This document shows, one piece after another, positions 27,384 through 36,055 of a DNA stretch of 64,000 bases. The translations under genes were made by a program, and so were the position numbers. The DNA is taken from NCBI GenBank assembly GCA_034190295.1, contig JAXHSW010000013.1:1-64000 (forward strand), in the 5' to 3' direction. The stretch is from Okeania sp034190295. GTDB lineage: Bacteria; Cyanobacteriota; Cyanobacteriia; Cyanobacteriales; Microcoleaceae. Every line of letters starts with the position of its first letter. The stretch's first letter is position 1. The notes beneath the pieces are model-generated. The model worked only from the letters and a program-made list of their open reading frames with translations, had not been told where the DNA came from and did not search any database.

Positions 27384-27514
27384 AGGGTCTAAAACCCCAC
27401 CTTTTAAGGCGAAATATTTTTGGAGAGTTGCTCACGCATCCCCTACTTCCCCTCCAGGGAGGGGTTAGGGGTGGGTACACTTGCAGACTTGCAGACTTGC
27501 AGACTTCGTTAAAG
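27384..27514 (+). repeat. element J, copy 2
   Basis: GGGTCTAAAACCCCACCTTT...AAGGCGAAATATTTTTGGAG, the G-rich module GGGAGGGGTTAGGGGTGGG (27457-27475), CTTGCAGA heptamers and the end GACTTCGTTAA. Confidence 0.8.
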
Positions 27515-27733
27515 TTCCCTATTCCCTATTCAAGTAGCACTATAAAAAAAATCAAACTCAAGAAAGACATAGCACCGAAGCAAATAGCTCAAATCAAAAC
27601 TCTTAGCAAAATAAGACAGAGACAAGATAACAGCAGCTAGAGAAACAAAAATTTGCCAAAACTTGAGTTAAAAATGTATAACTAACCATCAAACATCAAC
27701 AGACTTTAAGTAAATCAAATCTATATATATAAA

Positions 27734-29161
27734 ATGACAATAGTGCCAATACATCGAAACTCCCCCGAACCAACCGACCATACTACCAGTGAAACATCTT
27801 CAGCAGTAACATCAGTATATGTTCTCAAAGAAATGGTGGCCCGTTTGCACAAAGAACAACAAAATGTTAACGATTTATTAAGTTCTCTTGGCTTTGCCTT
27901 GCGTAGCTTCAATAATCTAAATCAGTTCCTAGAATTAATTCCTCTGATTGGTTGTCGAGTAACCGATGCTGATGGAGGAGCACTGGTATTATTTAAACCC
28001 AATGGTCAAGTGAGGTTCCAACAACTACACTGCCAAGAAGGTCATCAATGTCAAGATATTCGTAAAGCATTAGAAGTAGCGACTCGTCAATTTATTACAG
28101 AAACAACCTTGCCTGCCGAATTACAGGAAATCTCAATTCAAACCGCCAGTTTGGACTATCAAGTTAGCAACTATCTAGGTAATGATATTCAATTATTTGG
28201 AACATCAATTCTGGTGAACAACTCAGAACGAGGTCGTCTATATGTATTTAGTAACGACCCAGAATATGTCTGGACACCAGCTAGACAAAAATTAATTCGC
28301 CTAGTAGCAGACCAGACCGCTGTGGCGATCGCTAATGATGAACTAGCAACTTCCTTACGAGAAAAGGAACGTTTGGACAGAGAGCTAGAAATAGGGGCAG
28401 AAATTCAACTACAACTATTACCTCCAGAATGTCCAGAAATTCCTGGTGTGACTCTTGCCGCTCGTTGTCAAACAGCAAACCGAGTGGGAGGGGATTATTA
28501 TGATTTTATTCCCTCTAACTACGACCAGTTAAATTCCAAAAACAAAACACAGCAACCCTGTCGTTGGAGTATTGTAATTGGGGACGTAATGGGCAAAGGT
28601 GTACCTGCTGGTTTAATTATGACCATGACCAGAGGAATGTTGAGAGCTGAGGTATTAAACCGCCACTCACCAGCACGAGTGCTACAACACTTAAATCAAG
28701 TAATGTATGCCGATCTGGAAACTTCTCATAGATTTGTAACTTTATTTTATTCAGAGTACGACCCAGAAACCCGCATTTTGTCTTATAGCAATGCGGCCCA
28801 TCATCCTCCCATGTTGTGGCAAACTGCTAGTAATTCTATCGTACAGTTAGATACTTTGGGAATGTTAGTTGGTTTAGAAATAGACCCTGAATACAATGAA
28901 GCACAAGTAACACTTTGTCCAGGAGATACTATTATTTATTATACAGATGGGTTTACAGATGCAGCTAATCAAAATGGCGATCGTTACGATGATATTAAAT
29001 TGAGCGAAGCTTTCAAGTTTGCGTGTCAAAATTATCAGGAACCACAAGAAATATTAAATTACCTATTTGCTCAAGTAAAACAATTTGTTGGTGAAGGAAA
29101 CCACAATCCAGATGATATGACTTTAGTGGTGATGAGAGTAAAATATTCTACAGAAGAATAA
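27734..29161 (+). CDS. GAF / PP2C (RsbU-SpoIIE type) serine phosphatase
   Basis: A 475-residue cytosolic signalling phosphatase, likely reversing phosphorylation of an anti-sigma antagonist (STAS) protein; the partner is not in this window. Residues about 50-205 form a GAF domain (LNQFLELIPLIGCRVTDADGGALVLF...LIRLVADQTAVAIANDEL). A coiled linker (LREKERLDRELEIGAEIQLQLLP) leads to the PP2C/SpoIIE domain with the metal-binding motifs RVGGDYYDF, IGDVMGKGVPAGLIM, SNAAHHPP, YYTDGFTDA and NPDDMTLVVMRV, all intact. In cyanobacteria this gene is often found between ftsY and argH, as here. The ATG at 27734 is the first in frame. Confidence 0.9.
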   Translation: MTIVPIHRNSPEPTDHTTSETSSAVTSVYVLKEMVARLHKEQQNVNDLLSSLGFALRSFNNLNQFLELIPLIGCRVTDADGGALVLFKPNGQVRFQQLHCQEGHQCQDIRKALEVATRQFITETTLPAELQEISIQTASLDYQVSNYLGNDIQLFGTSILVNNSERGRLYVFSNDPEYVWTPARQKLIRLVADQTAVAIANDELATSLREKERLDRELEIGAEIQLQLLPPECPEIPGVTLAARCQTANRVGGDYYDFIPSNYDQLNSKNKTQQPCRWSIVIGDVMGKGVPAGLIMTMTRGMLRAEVLNRHSPARVLQHLNQVMYADLETSHRFVTLFYSEYDPETRILSYSNAAHHPPMLWQTASNSIVQLDTLGMLVGLEIDPEYNEAQVTLCPGDTIIYYTDGFTDAANQNGDRYDDIKLSEAFKFACQNYQEPQEILNYLFAQVKQFVGEGNHNPDDMTLVVMRVKYSTEE

Positions 29162-29165
29162 ATAT

Positions 29166-29408
29166 ATGATTATTAATATAATTTCCGCAACTACATCAGG
29201 TTTGACCCCGATGATTTATGAAACTAATATTCTAGATTTGTTGGGAATAAAAATATTGTCTAGTTGGCAAATTTTAGCTCAACAAGTTGATGTAAATTTA
29301 TGGTCTGATGTGCAAAAAGCTTGGAAAAATTTTATAGAATGTGGTCAAGTATGAACACTATTAGTTGGTCTATTTATTGGTTGGATGGTTAAGAGTATTT
29401 TGCCTTAA
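29166..29408 (+). pseudogene. small membrane ORF interrupted by an in-frame TGA
   Basis: It starts 4 bp after the phosphatase stop. 62 codons (MIINIISATTSGLTPMIYET...LWSDVQKAWKNFIECGQV) run to a TGA at 29352-29354; the same frame continues TLLVGLFIGWMVKSILP and then stops at 29406. The continuation is a perfect short membrane helix, so the TGA probably replaced a Trp codon (TGG). It may be a freshly broken gene, a sequencing error, or two unrelated pieces. I do not recognise the family; the position between the phosphatase and argH suggests a once co-transcribed partner. Confidence 0.5.
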
Positions 29409-29514
29409 TTACATAGTAGAAGGAAGAAGGAAGAAGGAAGAAGGAAGAAGGTTGTGATGTCTGCATCTTTTCCTTCCATTGCTATAAAACCTTACATCTC
29501 TATAGAGTTAAATA

Positions 29515-29771
29515 AGGGTTGTTGATTAAATATCAAAGCATTTAAAAATAAAGATTTTAGCCTTTTTAGAACAAAAAAAAGTGTAACTTTTTAAGCTTAA
29601 GCAACCAAAAAGTTAAGATAAAAGGCGGAATAACTGTAGAAAAATCAAGAGATAAAAATATCCGACTACCTCCTCTAAATTTCCCGTTCCTCCTGAATTC
29701 TGTTTGCGGAGCATGACCTAGGAAATCCTGACTTCTACTCCTACCAAAAGATTTTTTCAGCAAACTTCTAG
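29515..29771 (+). repeat. element B, copy 2 (complete)
   Basis: The left end AGGGTTGTTGATTAAATATC and the right end TTTTTTCAGCAAACTT are imperfect inverted repeats. The interior includes AAAGTGTAACTTTTTAAGC, ACCAAAAAGTTA and TATCCGACTACCTCC. It ends 21 bp before the argH start codon, so it may supply part of the argH leader. Confidence 0.75.
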
Positions 29772-29791
29772 ATAGAAAAAAAATCTGCAAA

Positions 29792-31180
29792 ATGACGCAA
29801 GATAAACAAACATGGAGCAAAAGATTTGAAAAGGCATTGCATCCTACTATCGCTAAATTTAATGCCAGTATTAGTTTTGATATTGAATTAATTGAATACG
29901 ATATTACTGGTTCGGTAGCTCATACAAAAATGTTGGCTAAAACAGGTATTATTTCCCCAGAAGAAGGTGAAAAATTAGTTAAGGGTTTAGAACAAATTCG
30001 TCAAGAATATCGGGAAGGAAAGTTTCACCCGGATATTGATGCGGAAGATGTTCACTTTGCTGTGGAAAAAAGACTTACAGAAATTACTGGGGATATTGGT
30101 AAAAAGTTACATACAGCTAGGTCTAGAAATGACCAAGTAGGCACTGATACGAGGCTTTATTTACGAGAAGAAATTGAGCAAATCAGGGTTTTATTAAGAA
30201 ATTTTCAATCATCTTTATTGGAGCTAGCTGAATCTAATATAGAAACTTTAATTCCTGGTTATACTCATCTACAAAGGGCACAACCTTTGAGTTTAGCTCA
30301 TCATCTTTTGGCTTATTTTCATAAAGCTGAAAGAGACTGGGAACGACTAGGAGATGTTTATCGCCGAGTGAATATTTCTCCTCTTGGTTGTGGTGCTTTA
30401 GCAGGTACAACTTTTCCTATAGATAGACACTATACTGCTGAATTATTAAAGTTTGAAAAGCCTTATGCTAATAGTTTGGATGGGGTAAGTGACCGAGATT
30501 TTGCTATTGAATTTCTCTGTGCAGCTAGTATAATTATGGTTCATTTAAGTCGTTTGGCAGAGGAAATAATTTTATGGTCATCTGAAGAGTTTAGGTTTGT
30601 TACTTTAACTGATAGTTGTGCTACTGGTTCTAGTATTATGCCTCAAAAGAAAAATCCTGATGTGCCAGAGTTAGTTAGGGGGAAAACAGGCCGAGTTTTT
30701 GGTCATTTACAAGGTATGTTAGTGGTGATGAAGGGACTGCCACTAGCATATAATAAGGATTTACAAGAAGATAAAGAAGGTTTATTTGATACGATAAAAA
30801 CAGTTAAAAGTTGTCTAGAAGCAATGACAATTTTAATGACTGAAGGTTTACAGTTTAATAGCGATCGCTTAACTGAAGCTGTTTCAGAAGACTTTTCTAA
30901 TGCCACAGATGTGGCCGATTATTTGGCAGCTCGTGGCGTACCATTTCGAGAAGCTTATAATTTAGTAGGTAAAGTTGTGAAAACTTGTATTTCTACTGGT
31001 AAATTATTGAAAGATTTAACCCTAGAAGAATGGCAAGAATTACATCCAAAATTTGCAGCAGATATTTATGAGGCGATCGCTCCCGAACAAGTAGTATCTG
31101 CACGCAATAGTTATGGTGGTACGGGTTTTGAACAAGTAAAGAGAGAAATTGCTACAGCTAAACATAAATTGGCAATTTAA
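29792..31180 (+). CDS. argH: argininosuccinate lyase
   Basis: The last step of arginine synthesis, cleaving argininosuccinate to arginine and fumarate; a cytosolic homotetramer. 462 residues, full length. Visible signatures: WSKRFEKALHPTIAKFNAS at the N-terminus, RSRNDQVGTDTRLYLR, the IPGYTHLQRAQPLSLAHHL loop, and the superfamily signature GSSIMPQKKNPDVPELVRGK. The C-terminus is SARNSYGGTGFEQVKREI. The ATG is 21 bp downstream of a B element, and a Shine-Dalgarno is not obvious. It follows the phosphatase gene in the expected cyanobacterial order. Confidence 0.97.
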   Translation: MTQDKQTWSKRFEKALHPTIAKFNASISFDIELIEYDITGSVAHTKMLAKTGIISPEEGEKLVKGLEQIRQEYREGKFHPDIDAEDVHFAVEKRLTEITGDIGKKLHTARSRNDQVGTDTRLYLREEIEQIRVLLRNFQSSLLELAESNIETLIPGYTHLQRAQPLSLAHHLLAYFHKAERDWERLGDVYRRVNISPLGCGALAGTTFPIDRHYTAELLKFEKPYANSLDGVSDRDFAIEFLCAASIIMVHLSRLAEEIILWSSEEFRFVTLTDSCATGSSIMPQKKNPDVPELVRGKTGRVFGHLQGMLVVMKGLPLAYNKDLQEDKEGLFDTIKTVKSCLEAMTILMTEGLQFNSDRLTEAVSEDFSNATDVADYLAARGVPFREAYNLVGKVVKTCISTGKLLKDLTLEEWQELHPKFAADIYEAIAPEQVVSARNSYGGTGFEQVKREIATAKHKLAI

Positions 31181-31400
31181 TTGAATTTTATCTTTTTATT
31201 TTGGGTTTAATATCCCACCGTTTAGTCGGTGTTGATAATTGGTTAGGGTTTGTAGACGCGGAGCGGCTTGTCGAAGACTGTCCCCATCCATTTTTTCTTC
31301 CTTCTTCCTTCTTCCTTCTTCAATGTCAGAATCTAGATTTAAGTTGCTAACTCTCAAATCTAGATTTGACATTTTACATATCAAAATTAATCAAAATCAT

Positions 31401-31537
31401 TGGGTCTAAAACCCCGCCTTTTAATTAAGGCGAAATATTTTTGGAGGGTTGCTCGCTTATCCCCTTTACAAAAATAACTTCTGTACGGGCGAACGGCCGT
31501 TCGCCCCTACTTGCTGACTTCTGACTTCGTTAACGCT
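31401..31537 (+). repeat. element J, copy 3
   Basis: TGGGTCTAAAACCCCGCCTT...AAGGCGAAATATTTTTGGAGG. The G-rich module is replaced here by the palindrome GGGCGAACGGCCGTTCGCCCC, then CTTCTGACTTCGTTAA. The preceding 31181-31400 holds GGAAGAA-type heptamers (minus) at 31288-31320 and no gene. Confidence 0.7.
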
Positions 31538-31562
31538 TGGAACTTTAGAATAGTCAAATTTA

Positions 31563-31745
31563 CTATTGCTCTACAGCAGTTTCTTCTGAATTTTGCTCGT
31601 TACTACTATTTTCATTATTGCTAGATGAAAACTTAGATGAATATCGCTTAGAAAAAAAACCTGTACCTTTTTTCTTACGAAACTTTCGTGCGTAAGCCAG
31701 ATTACGTTGTGCTTTCTCTTTTTTGGGATTACGGCGTTTAGCCAT
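31563..31745 (-). CDS. small basic protein, conserved-looking in cyanobacteria
   Basis: 60 residues: a strongly basic N-terminal half (MAKRRNPKKEKAQRNLAYAR, KFRKKKGTGFFSKRY) and a Ser/Asn/Glu-rich tail. The N-terminal block resembles small hypothetical proteins I remember from several cyanobacteria, with a ribosome- or RNA-binding look, but no function is known to me. The ATG is preceded by GAGGTAAT (minus strand), a good ribosome-binding site, which supports it being a true gene. No neighbours within 350 bp. Confidence 0.6.
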   Translation of the reverse strand: MAKRRNPKKEKAQRNLAYARKFRKKKGTGFFSKRYSSKFSSSNNENSSNEQNSEETAVEQ

Positions 31746-32219
31746 TATTACCTCACTAAAATAAAGAACAAAATGGAATATTTTCTCAGCCGTTCTAGCA
31801 CTCTTTGATTCATGGTGCTTATTTTTGACAGTTTTTTTATTATAGCAAAGACTTGAATATTTGCCTAATAAAAATAAATCTAAAAAGTCAGCAATATTTG
31901 ATAATATATAGTAATTTTATCTGAGTTGTGAAATATTGGCAATAGAGAAGAAAGAAAAAACTGTATCTTATGAATATGAAAACCACTATATTCTTTACTT
32001 TTAGGAAATAGTAAAATTCTCACATCTGATTTCCGACCGCTATATAATCAAAATCATCAAAGTCGCGATAAATATTATATAAAACTTCAATTTAAGATGG
32101 TCATTTCAGTTAGCCTCCTACGGTCGGAGCTACGCGATCGGGCACGCCTCTTCTGGAGGAACTGCGCACTTCAGTACCTCTGCAATAAGGAGGCTTGAAG
32201 TACGGAATTATCTTTTTTT

Positions 32220-32384
32220 TTCCCTTAACAGGGGAGACTTTAGACCACGATTTGTTGGTAAAATTTGTAAGTATTTTAGCATCAAGATACAATCAACAAT
32301 TAATAATGAATAATGAATAATTAACAATTACCTCTCCTTGAAAATAAGAGGATTGACTAATCATAAAAATTTTTATTTATTATA
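32220..32384 (-). repeat. element A, copy 10 (rearranged)
   Basis: The left end (GGGGAGACTTTAGACCACGATTTG, TTGGTAA; 32220-32255) and the right end (CAACAATTAATAATGAATAA...CTCCTTGAAAATAAGAGG; 32294-32384) are both present but in swapped order, as if two copies joined or the element inverted. Confidence 0.65.
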
Positions 32385-32457
32385 TAAAATCCGGTTAATT
32401 GCACATAGAATCCAGTTATATAATATCTGTTGATAATTTCTTAAATTACTTCAATAT

Positions 32458-32609
32458 TAGACATATCCACCACCCTTATGAAGTAGCGGTGCGACCCCGC
32501 GTCGGCGTCAGACGCACCTGGTAGCGCACTCCTGTGAGGAATTAGGAGGAAATAATTGATAATTTATGTACGATAAGTGATTTGATTTTTTATTATTTGG
32601 AGATATCTA
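32458..32609. repeat. element C, copy 3 (inside D)
   Basis: TAGACATATCC...GGAGATATCTA, containing the 45-bp GC-rich small repeat at 32484-32528 and the conserved GAAATAATTGATAATTTATG part. Confidence 0.75.
32484..32528 (+). repeat. 45-bp GC-rich small dispersed repeat
   Basis: TAGCGGTGCGACCCCGCGTC...GACGCACCTGGTAGCGCA. The same 45 bp occur in reverse at 54830-54874 with about seven changes. Confidence 0.8.
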
Positions 32610-32695
32610 TTTAATCTCCCCTACTCCCCTACTCCCCTACTCCCCCACTCCCCTACTCTCAACTATATAATAAGTATTCAACCGGATTTGATATT

Positions 32696-32740
32696 ATCCC
32701 CTTAAAAGGGGAGGGTTTAAACCACAAATTTTAGGTAAAA
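32696..32740 (-). repeat. element A, copy 11 (left end only)
   Basis: ATCCCCTTAAAAGGGGAGGG then TTTAAACCACAAATTTTAGG. It abuts the right end of D copy 1. Confidence 0.7.
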
Positions 32741-33098
32741 AAATTACTCCTATGTTGTTTGAGTAATTAGGTTCGTATAAAAGCTATTTTGCATCAAATC
32801 AAATTTAAACAATTAATAATTACTTTTCTCCAAAAAAATCAGATGAGCAAAAATTAGATGAGCCAATATGATTTTTTGATTCTTTAAAAAAGAGACTTAC
32901 AACCTTAATTGTCAGGTGAAAATATATGAATAATTATAATATCATCTCCGAATAAGAGCGCGAGCAAAAAAATTTTCTCCTTCTACCCCTCTTTCTTATT
33001 CTTTCTTCCCTCCTGACTCCTGACTCCTAAGTAATTAAGGTAAGTGTTCTACAGTAATTCAGCAACGCCGTAAAGACGAATAAAATCAATCAGAAAAA

Positions 33099-34280
33099 AT
33101 GCCAAATAATCCCTATAGTTGGATAGAAAAATCTCTATCAACAATACATAAAGCTAACTGGTATCGTTCAGTTAAAACTATCGAAAGTATTCCCGGCGCA
33201 ATAATCAAATTAGAAGGAAAACAACTAATAAATTTTGCTAGTAATGATTATTTAGGATTAGCAGGAGATCCACGTTTAATTGAAGCAGCTATTCAAGCAA
33301 CAAAAAAATTTGGTACGGGTAGTACTGGTTCTCGTTTATTAACAGGTCATCGAGAAATACATCAGGAATTAGAACTTGAAATAGCAAAATTAAAACAAAC
33401 AGAAACAGCCTTAGTTTTTAGTTCAGGATATTTAGCAAATATAGGTGTAATCTCTTCATTAGTCAGTAAGCGTGACCTGATTTTATCAGACAAATATAAT
33501 CATTCTAGTCTAAAAAATGGAGCCATTCTTAGTGGTGCAAAAATCCTGGAATATAGCCACAATAATATTGAAGATTTAACAAATAAACTAGAACAATATC
33601 GAGAAAAATATCGTCGTAGCTTAATAATTACAGATAGTGTTTTTAGTATGGATGGCGATTTATGTAAACTGCCATTACTATTAGATTTAGCAGAAAAATA
33701 TAACAGTATGCTATTAGTAGATGAAGCTCATGCCACAGGAGTATTTGGCATTAATGGAGGAGGTTGTGTCGAATATTTTAACTGTACAGGAAAAGAATTA
33801 ATTCAAATTGGTACTCTCAGCAAAGCATTAGGAAGTTTAGGAGGGTATGTTGCTGGGTCAAAAAAATTAATTGAATTTCTCAGAAATAGAGCGCCTAGTT
33901 GGATATATACCACAGGTTTAACTCCTGCAGATACTGCTGCTGCTTTAACAGCTATAAAAATTATCAAAAAAGAACCAGAACGTCGTCTCAAATTATGGCA
34001 AAATCTAGAGACTTTAATGAATTTATTAGAAACAGAAAATAAACATTTAGGAGCAGAGAAAAAAAACCTGAATTATCAATCGCCAATTATCTGTTTTCCC
34101 CTTAAAAATGCAGCCGAAGCATTAATAATAGGAGAAAAATTAAAACAAGCAGGAATATTTGCTCCGGCCATTCGCCCCCCTACTGTTAATATTAGTCGGA
34201 TTCGCATTTCATTAATGGCCACCCATGAAACAAATCATATTCAGCAATTAGTAGCAGCATTAGAAGAAGTCAGAAGTTAG
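33099..34280 (+). CDS. bioF: 8-amino-7-oxononanoate synthase
   Basis: A PLP enzyme that condenses pimeloyl-ACP (or -CoA) with L-alanine in biotin synthesis. 393 residues, alpha-oxoamine synthase family: FASNDYLGLAGDPRL, GTGSTGSRLLTGHREIH, FSSGYLANIGVISSL, DSVFSMDGD, VDEAHATGVFG and the PLP-lysine motif IGTLSKALGSLGGYVAGS. The C-terminal residues EEVRS and the stop codon are read from the first units of an AGAAGTC heptamer array that follows, so the original C-terminus may have been replaced. Other family members (KBL, serine palmitoyltransferase) fit less well. An alpha/beta hydrolase gene converges on it from 750 bp away. Confidence 0.92.
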   Translation: MPNNPYSWIEKSLSTIHKANWYRSVKTIESIPGAIIKLEGKQLINFASNDYLGLAGDPRLIEAAIQATKKFGTGSTGSRLLTGHREIHQELELEIAKLKQTETALVFSSGYLANIGVISSLVSKRDLILSDKYNHSSLKNGAILSGAKILEYSHNNIEDLTNKLEQYREKYRRSLIITDSVFSMDGDLCKLPLLLDLAEKYNSMLLVDEAHATGVFGINGGGCVEYFNCTGKELIQIGTLSKALGSLGGYVAGSKKLIEFLRNRAPSWIYTTGLTPADTAAALTAIKIIKKEPERRLKLWQNLETLMNLLETENKHLGAEKKNLNYQSPIICFPLKNAAEALIIGEKLKQAGIFAPAIRPPTVNISRIRISLMATHETNHIQQLVAALEEVRS

Positions 34281-34307
34281 AAGTCAGAAGTCAGAAGTTA
34301 GAAGTTA
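34265..34307 (+). repeat. AGAAGTC/AGAAGTT heptamer array across the bioF stop codon
   Basis: Six units of (A/T)AGAAGTC or AGAAGTT. The first two encode the last residues and stop codon of bioF. Confidence 0.85.
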
Positions 34308-34522
34308 GATTCGATCGACTAAAAACTTTGATAAGACCATAGTTTCGGGTAATTATTTGACATTTAAAATTGGAAACTATTTGTGACATCCCTAAAGTGA
34401 ATTGGTATTATCATTTCTGGAATTAACAATAGAATTCCGTTCCACTTTGCGATCGCTTTTATACTAATTAGCAAAAGTCATGCTATGCTTAAGCGACACT
34501 TCAATTATTAAATAATTAAAGC

Positions 34523-34647
34523 TTACCGAAAATTGTGGTTTAAAGCCTCCCCTTTTAAGGGGATAATAAAGAAAAATTTTCATTATTAGTCAATCCTCTT
34601 CTTTTCAAGGAGAGGTAATTATTAATTATTAATTATTAATTGTTGAA
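34523..34647 (+). repeat. element A, copy 12 (complete)
   Basis: TTACCGAAAATTGTGGTTTA...AAGGAGAGG, TAATTAT x3, TTGTTGAA. It is immediately followed by B copy 3. Confidence 0.9.
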
Positions 34648-34875
34648 CGACCTAATCTAAAAGCATTTACAGATAAAGGTCTTAGCCTTTAAGGAGCGAA
34701 AAAAAGTGCAAAATTTTAAGCTTAAGCGACCAAAAAGTTAGGATTAAAGGCTGATTATGGCAAAAAAATAAAGGGATAAATATATCCGACTACCCCCTCT
34801 AAATTCCCCGTTCCTCCTGACTCCTTACTCCTGACTTCTAAGAAATATCCTAGCTATTTGTAGCAAACATTTATC
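34648..34875 (+). repeat. element B, copy 3
   Basis: CTAATCTAAAAGCATTTACA, AAGGTCTTAGCCTTTAAGG, AAGCGACCAAAAAGTTAGG, TATCCGACTACCCCC. The right end differs (AAGAAATATCCTAGC, then TATTTGTAGCAAAC), the same ending as the fragment at 20325-20360. Confidence 0.7.
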
Positions 34876-34884
34876 AATGTAATA

Positions 34885-35014
34885 TTACCGAAAAATTAGG
34901 TTTAAAGCCTCCCCCTAAAAGGGGGATGAAAAAATATTCAGTTCAGTATTTTCAAGCCTCCGGCAATAGTGGTCGGTACTGATAACTGATAACTGATAAC
35001 TGATAACTGAAATG
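34885..35014 (+). repeat. element A, copy 13 (GATAACT tail variant)
   Basis: The left half is normal (TTACCGAAAAATTAGGTTTA, CCTCCCCCTAAAAGGGGG). The right half is AATATTCAGTTCAG...GGTCGGTACTGATAACTGA with four GATAACT heptamers. Copies 19 and 22 share this right half, so it is a sub-family. Confidence 0.8.
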
Positions 35015-35037
35015 AAATCACACGCACCTTTTATATA

Positions 35038-35862
35038 CTAAAAATTATTTCCATCACTCAGAAAATCCGTAATTTCTTCTACTACTATATCCGGCATTTG
35101 TTCGGGTAAATTATCTCCACCAGAATTAATTAAATGAAGTTTAGCTATCGGCAATAAATCCGCATAAAACTTACTCATAGATAAAGCAATATCCGTATCT
35201 TTATAACCTTGTAAAATTAAAGTTTTTACTTTCAGAAAAGCCAACTCTTCTGTCAATAATTCAGCTTGAATTTCTGCCCACCTACGTCGAAATAAAATGT
35301 TAGTTCCCGTTGAAGAAAGCAATAATTTTTGTCGAAATTGTAGAATTTCCTTAATTTTCGTATGAGCACCTAATAACCTCACAAAAGGATATATTAATTG
35401 TAAAACCCAACACAAAAAAGAATATTTTTGATTCAAGCATCCAAACAAGCGCCAACGTGATTTTACAGCAGCAAGATTGATTCCTTCAGGAGATATCAAT
35501 ATTGTGCCCAATACTTGTTCAGAATATTTGAGAGCATAACTAGCAGCTATCCAACCCCCTAAAGAATGACCAACTAAATATACCTTTTCCAATTTTAAAC
35601 TAGCTATATATTCAGCCAAAGATTCTACTATTTGATTAATTGAATAATGAGTAGAAGAAAATTTTGACTCACCAAACCCTGGTAAATCTGGTGCAAAGCA
35701 ATGATAATCTAGACTCAATCGCTCCATAACTGGTAACCACTGACTGCTTTCATACCAAGATCCATGTAGAAATACAACATTATTTGAACTACCACCAATT
35801 TCACGCCAAAACAATAGTCCACCAGACAACTTGACACGAGAATTACGCCATAAAAAGTGCAT
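35038..35862 (-). CDS. alpha/beta hydrolase-fold protein, probable loss of catalytic His
   Basis: About 274 residues from the ATG at 35862; a TTG-started frame would add 13 residues. The fold is clear: oxyanion loop FLHGSWYESSQW, FAPDLPGFGESKF, nucleophile elbow LVGHSLGGW, a lid rich in aromatic residues (QKYSFLCWVLQLIYPFVRLLG), TLILQGYKDTDI with the acid Asp. Where the catalytic His normally stands (...GAGHNLPEQMP) the sequence reads NSGGDNLPEQMP, Asp instead of His. The enzyme may be inactive, or have a non-hydrolase role. Proximity to bioF recalls pimeloyl-ACP esterases (BioH/BioG type), but that link is speculative and the missing His argues against it. Confidence 0.75.
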   Translation of the reverse strand: MHFLWRNSRVKLSGGLLFWREIGGSSNNVVFLHGSWYESSQWLPVMERLSLDYHCFAPDLPGFGESKFSSTHYSINQIVESLAEYIASLKLEKVYLVGHSLGGWIAASYALKYSEQVLGTILISPEGINLAAVKSRWRLFGCLNQKYSFLCWVLQLIYPFVRLLGAHTKIKEILQFRQKLLLSSTGTNILFRRRWAEIQAELLTEELAFLKVKTLILQGYKDTDIALSMSKFYADLLPIAKLHLINSGGDNLPEQMPDIVVEEITDFLSDGNNF

Positions 35863-36055
35863 AAATATGGAATTATAAAATTTAACAGATATCTCCACCA
35901 AAAGAGGGAATAGGGTTAATGAAGTCAGAAGTCAGAAGGCGCGAAGTTAGAAGTCAGAAGGCAGAAGTTATCTCTGACTTACTTTCAGCATTTAGTATTG
36001 TCCGCGCCCTATTTGCGCAGTGCTATAATTGATTTTATTTTTGATTTTTACCATT

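Larger units (their letters stand above)
25635..27733. other. 2.1-kb gene-less spacer packed with repeats
   Basis: Contents in order: A copy 8, A copy 9, E copy 1, GGAAGAA/GGAAGAT heptamers (26573-26640), 350 bp of plain AT-rich DNA, E copy 2, and J copy 2. The promoter for the GAF/PP2C gene should be in the last 200 bp. No protein gene is credible. Confidence 0.65.
32382..32694. repeat. element D, copy 1, with C copy 3 nested
   Basis: Ends TATAAAATCCGGTTAATTG and GTATTCAACCGGATTTGATA are inverted repeats. The interior AATATCTGTTGATAATTTCTTAA matches D copy 2 (47074-47230); the C element at 32458-32609 splits it, and CCCCTACT heptamers follow. Confidence 0.8.
31746..33098. other. 1.35-kb gene-less spacer of nested repeats
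   Basis: After 350 bp of plain AT-rich DNA come a rearranged A copy (32220-32384), D copy 1 with C copy 3 inside it (32382-32694), and a partial A copy (32696-32740). A small inverted motif at 32110-32170 (TCCTACGGTCGGAGCTACGC) and GACTCCT heptamers near 33010-33030 are also present. The bioF promoter should lie in the last 150 bp. Confidence 0.6.
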
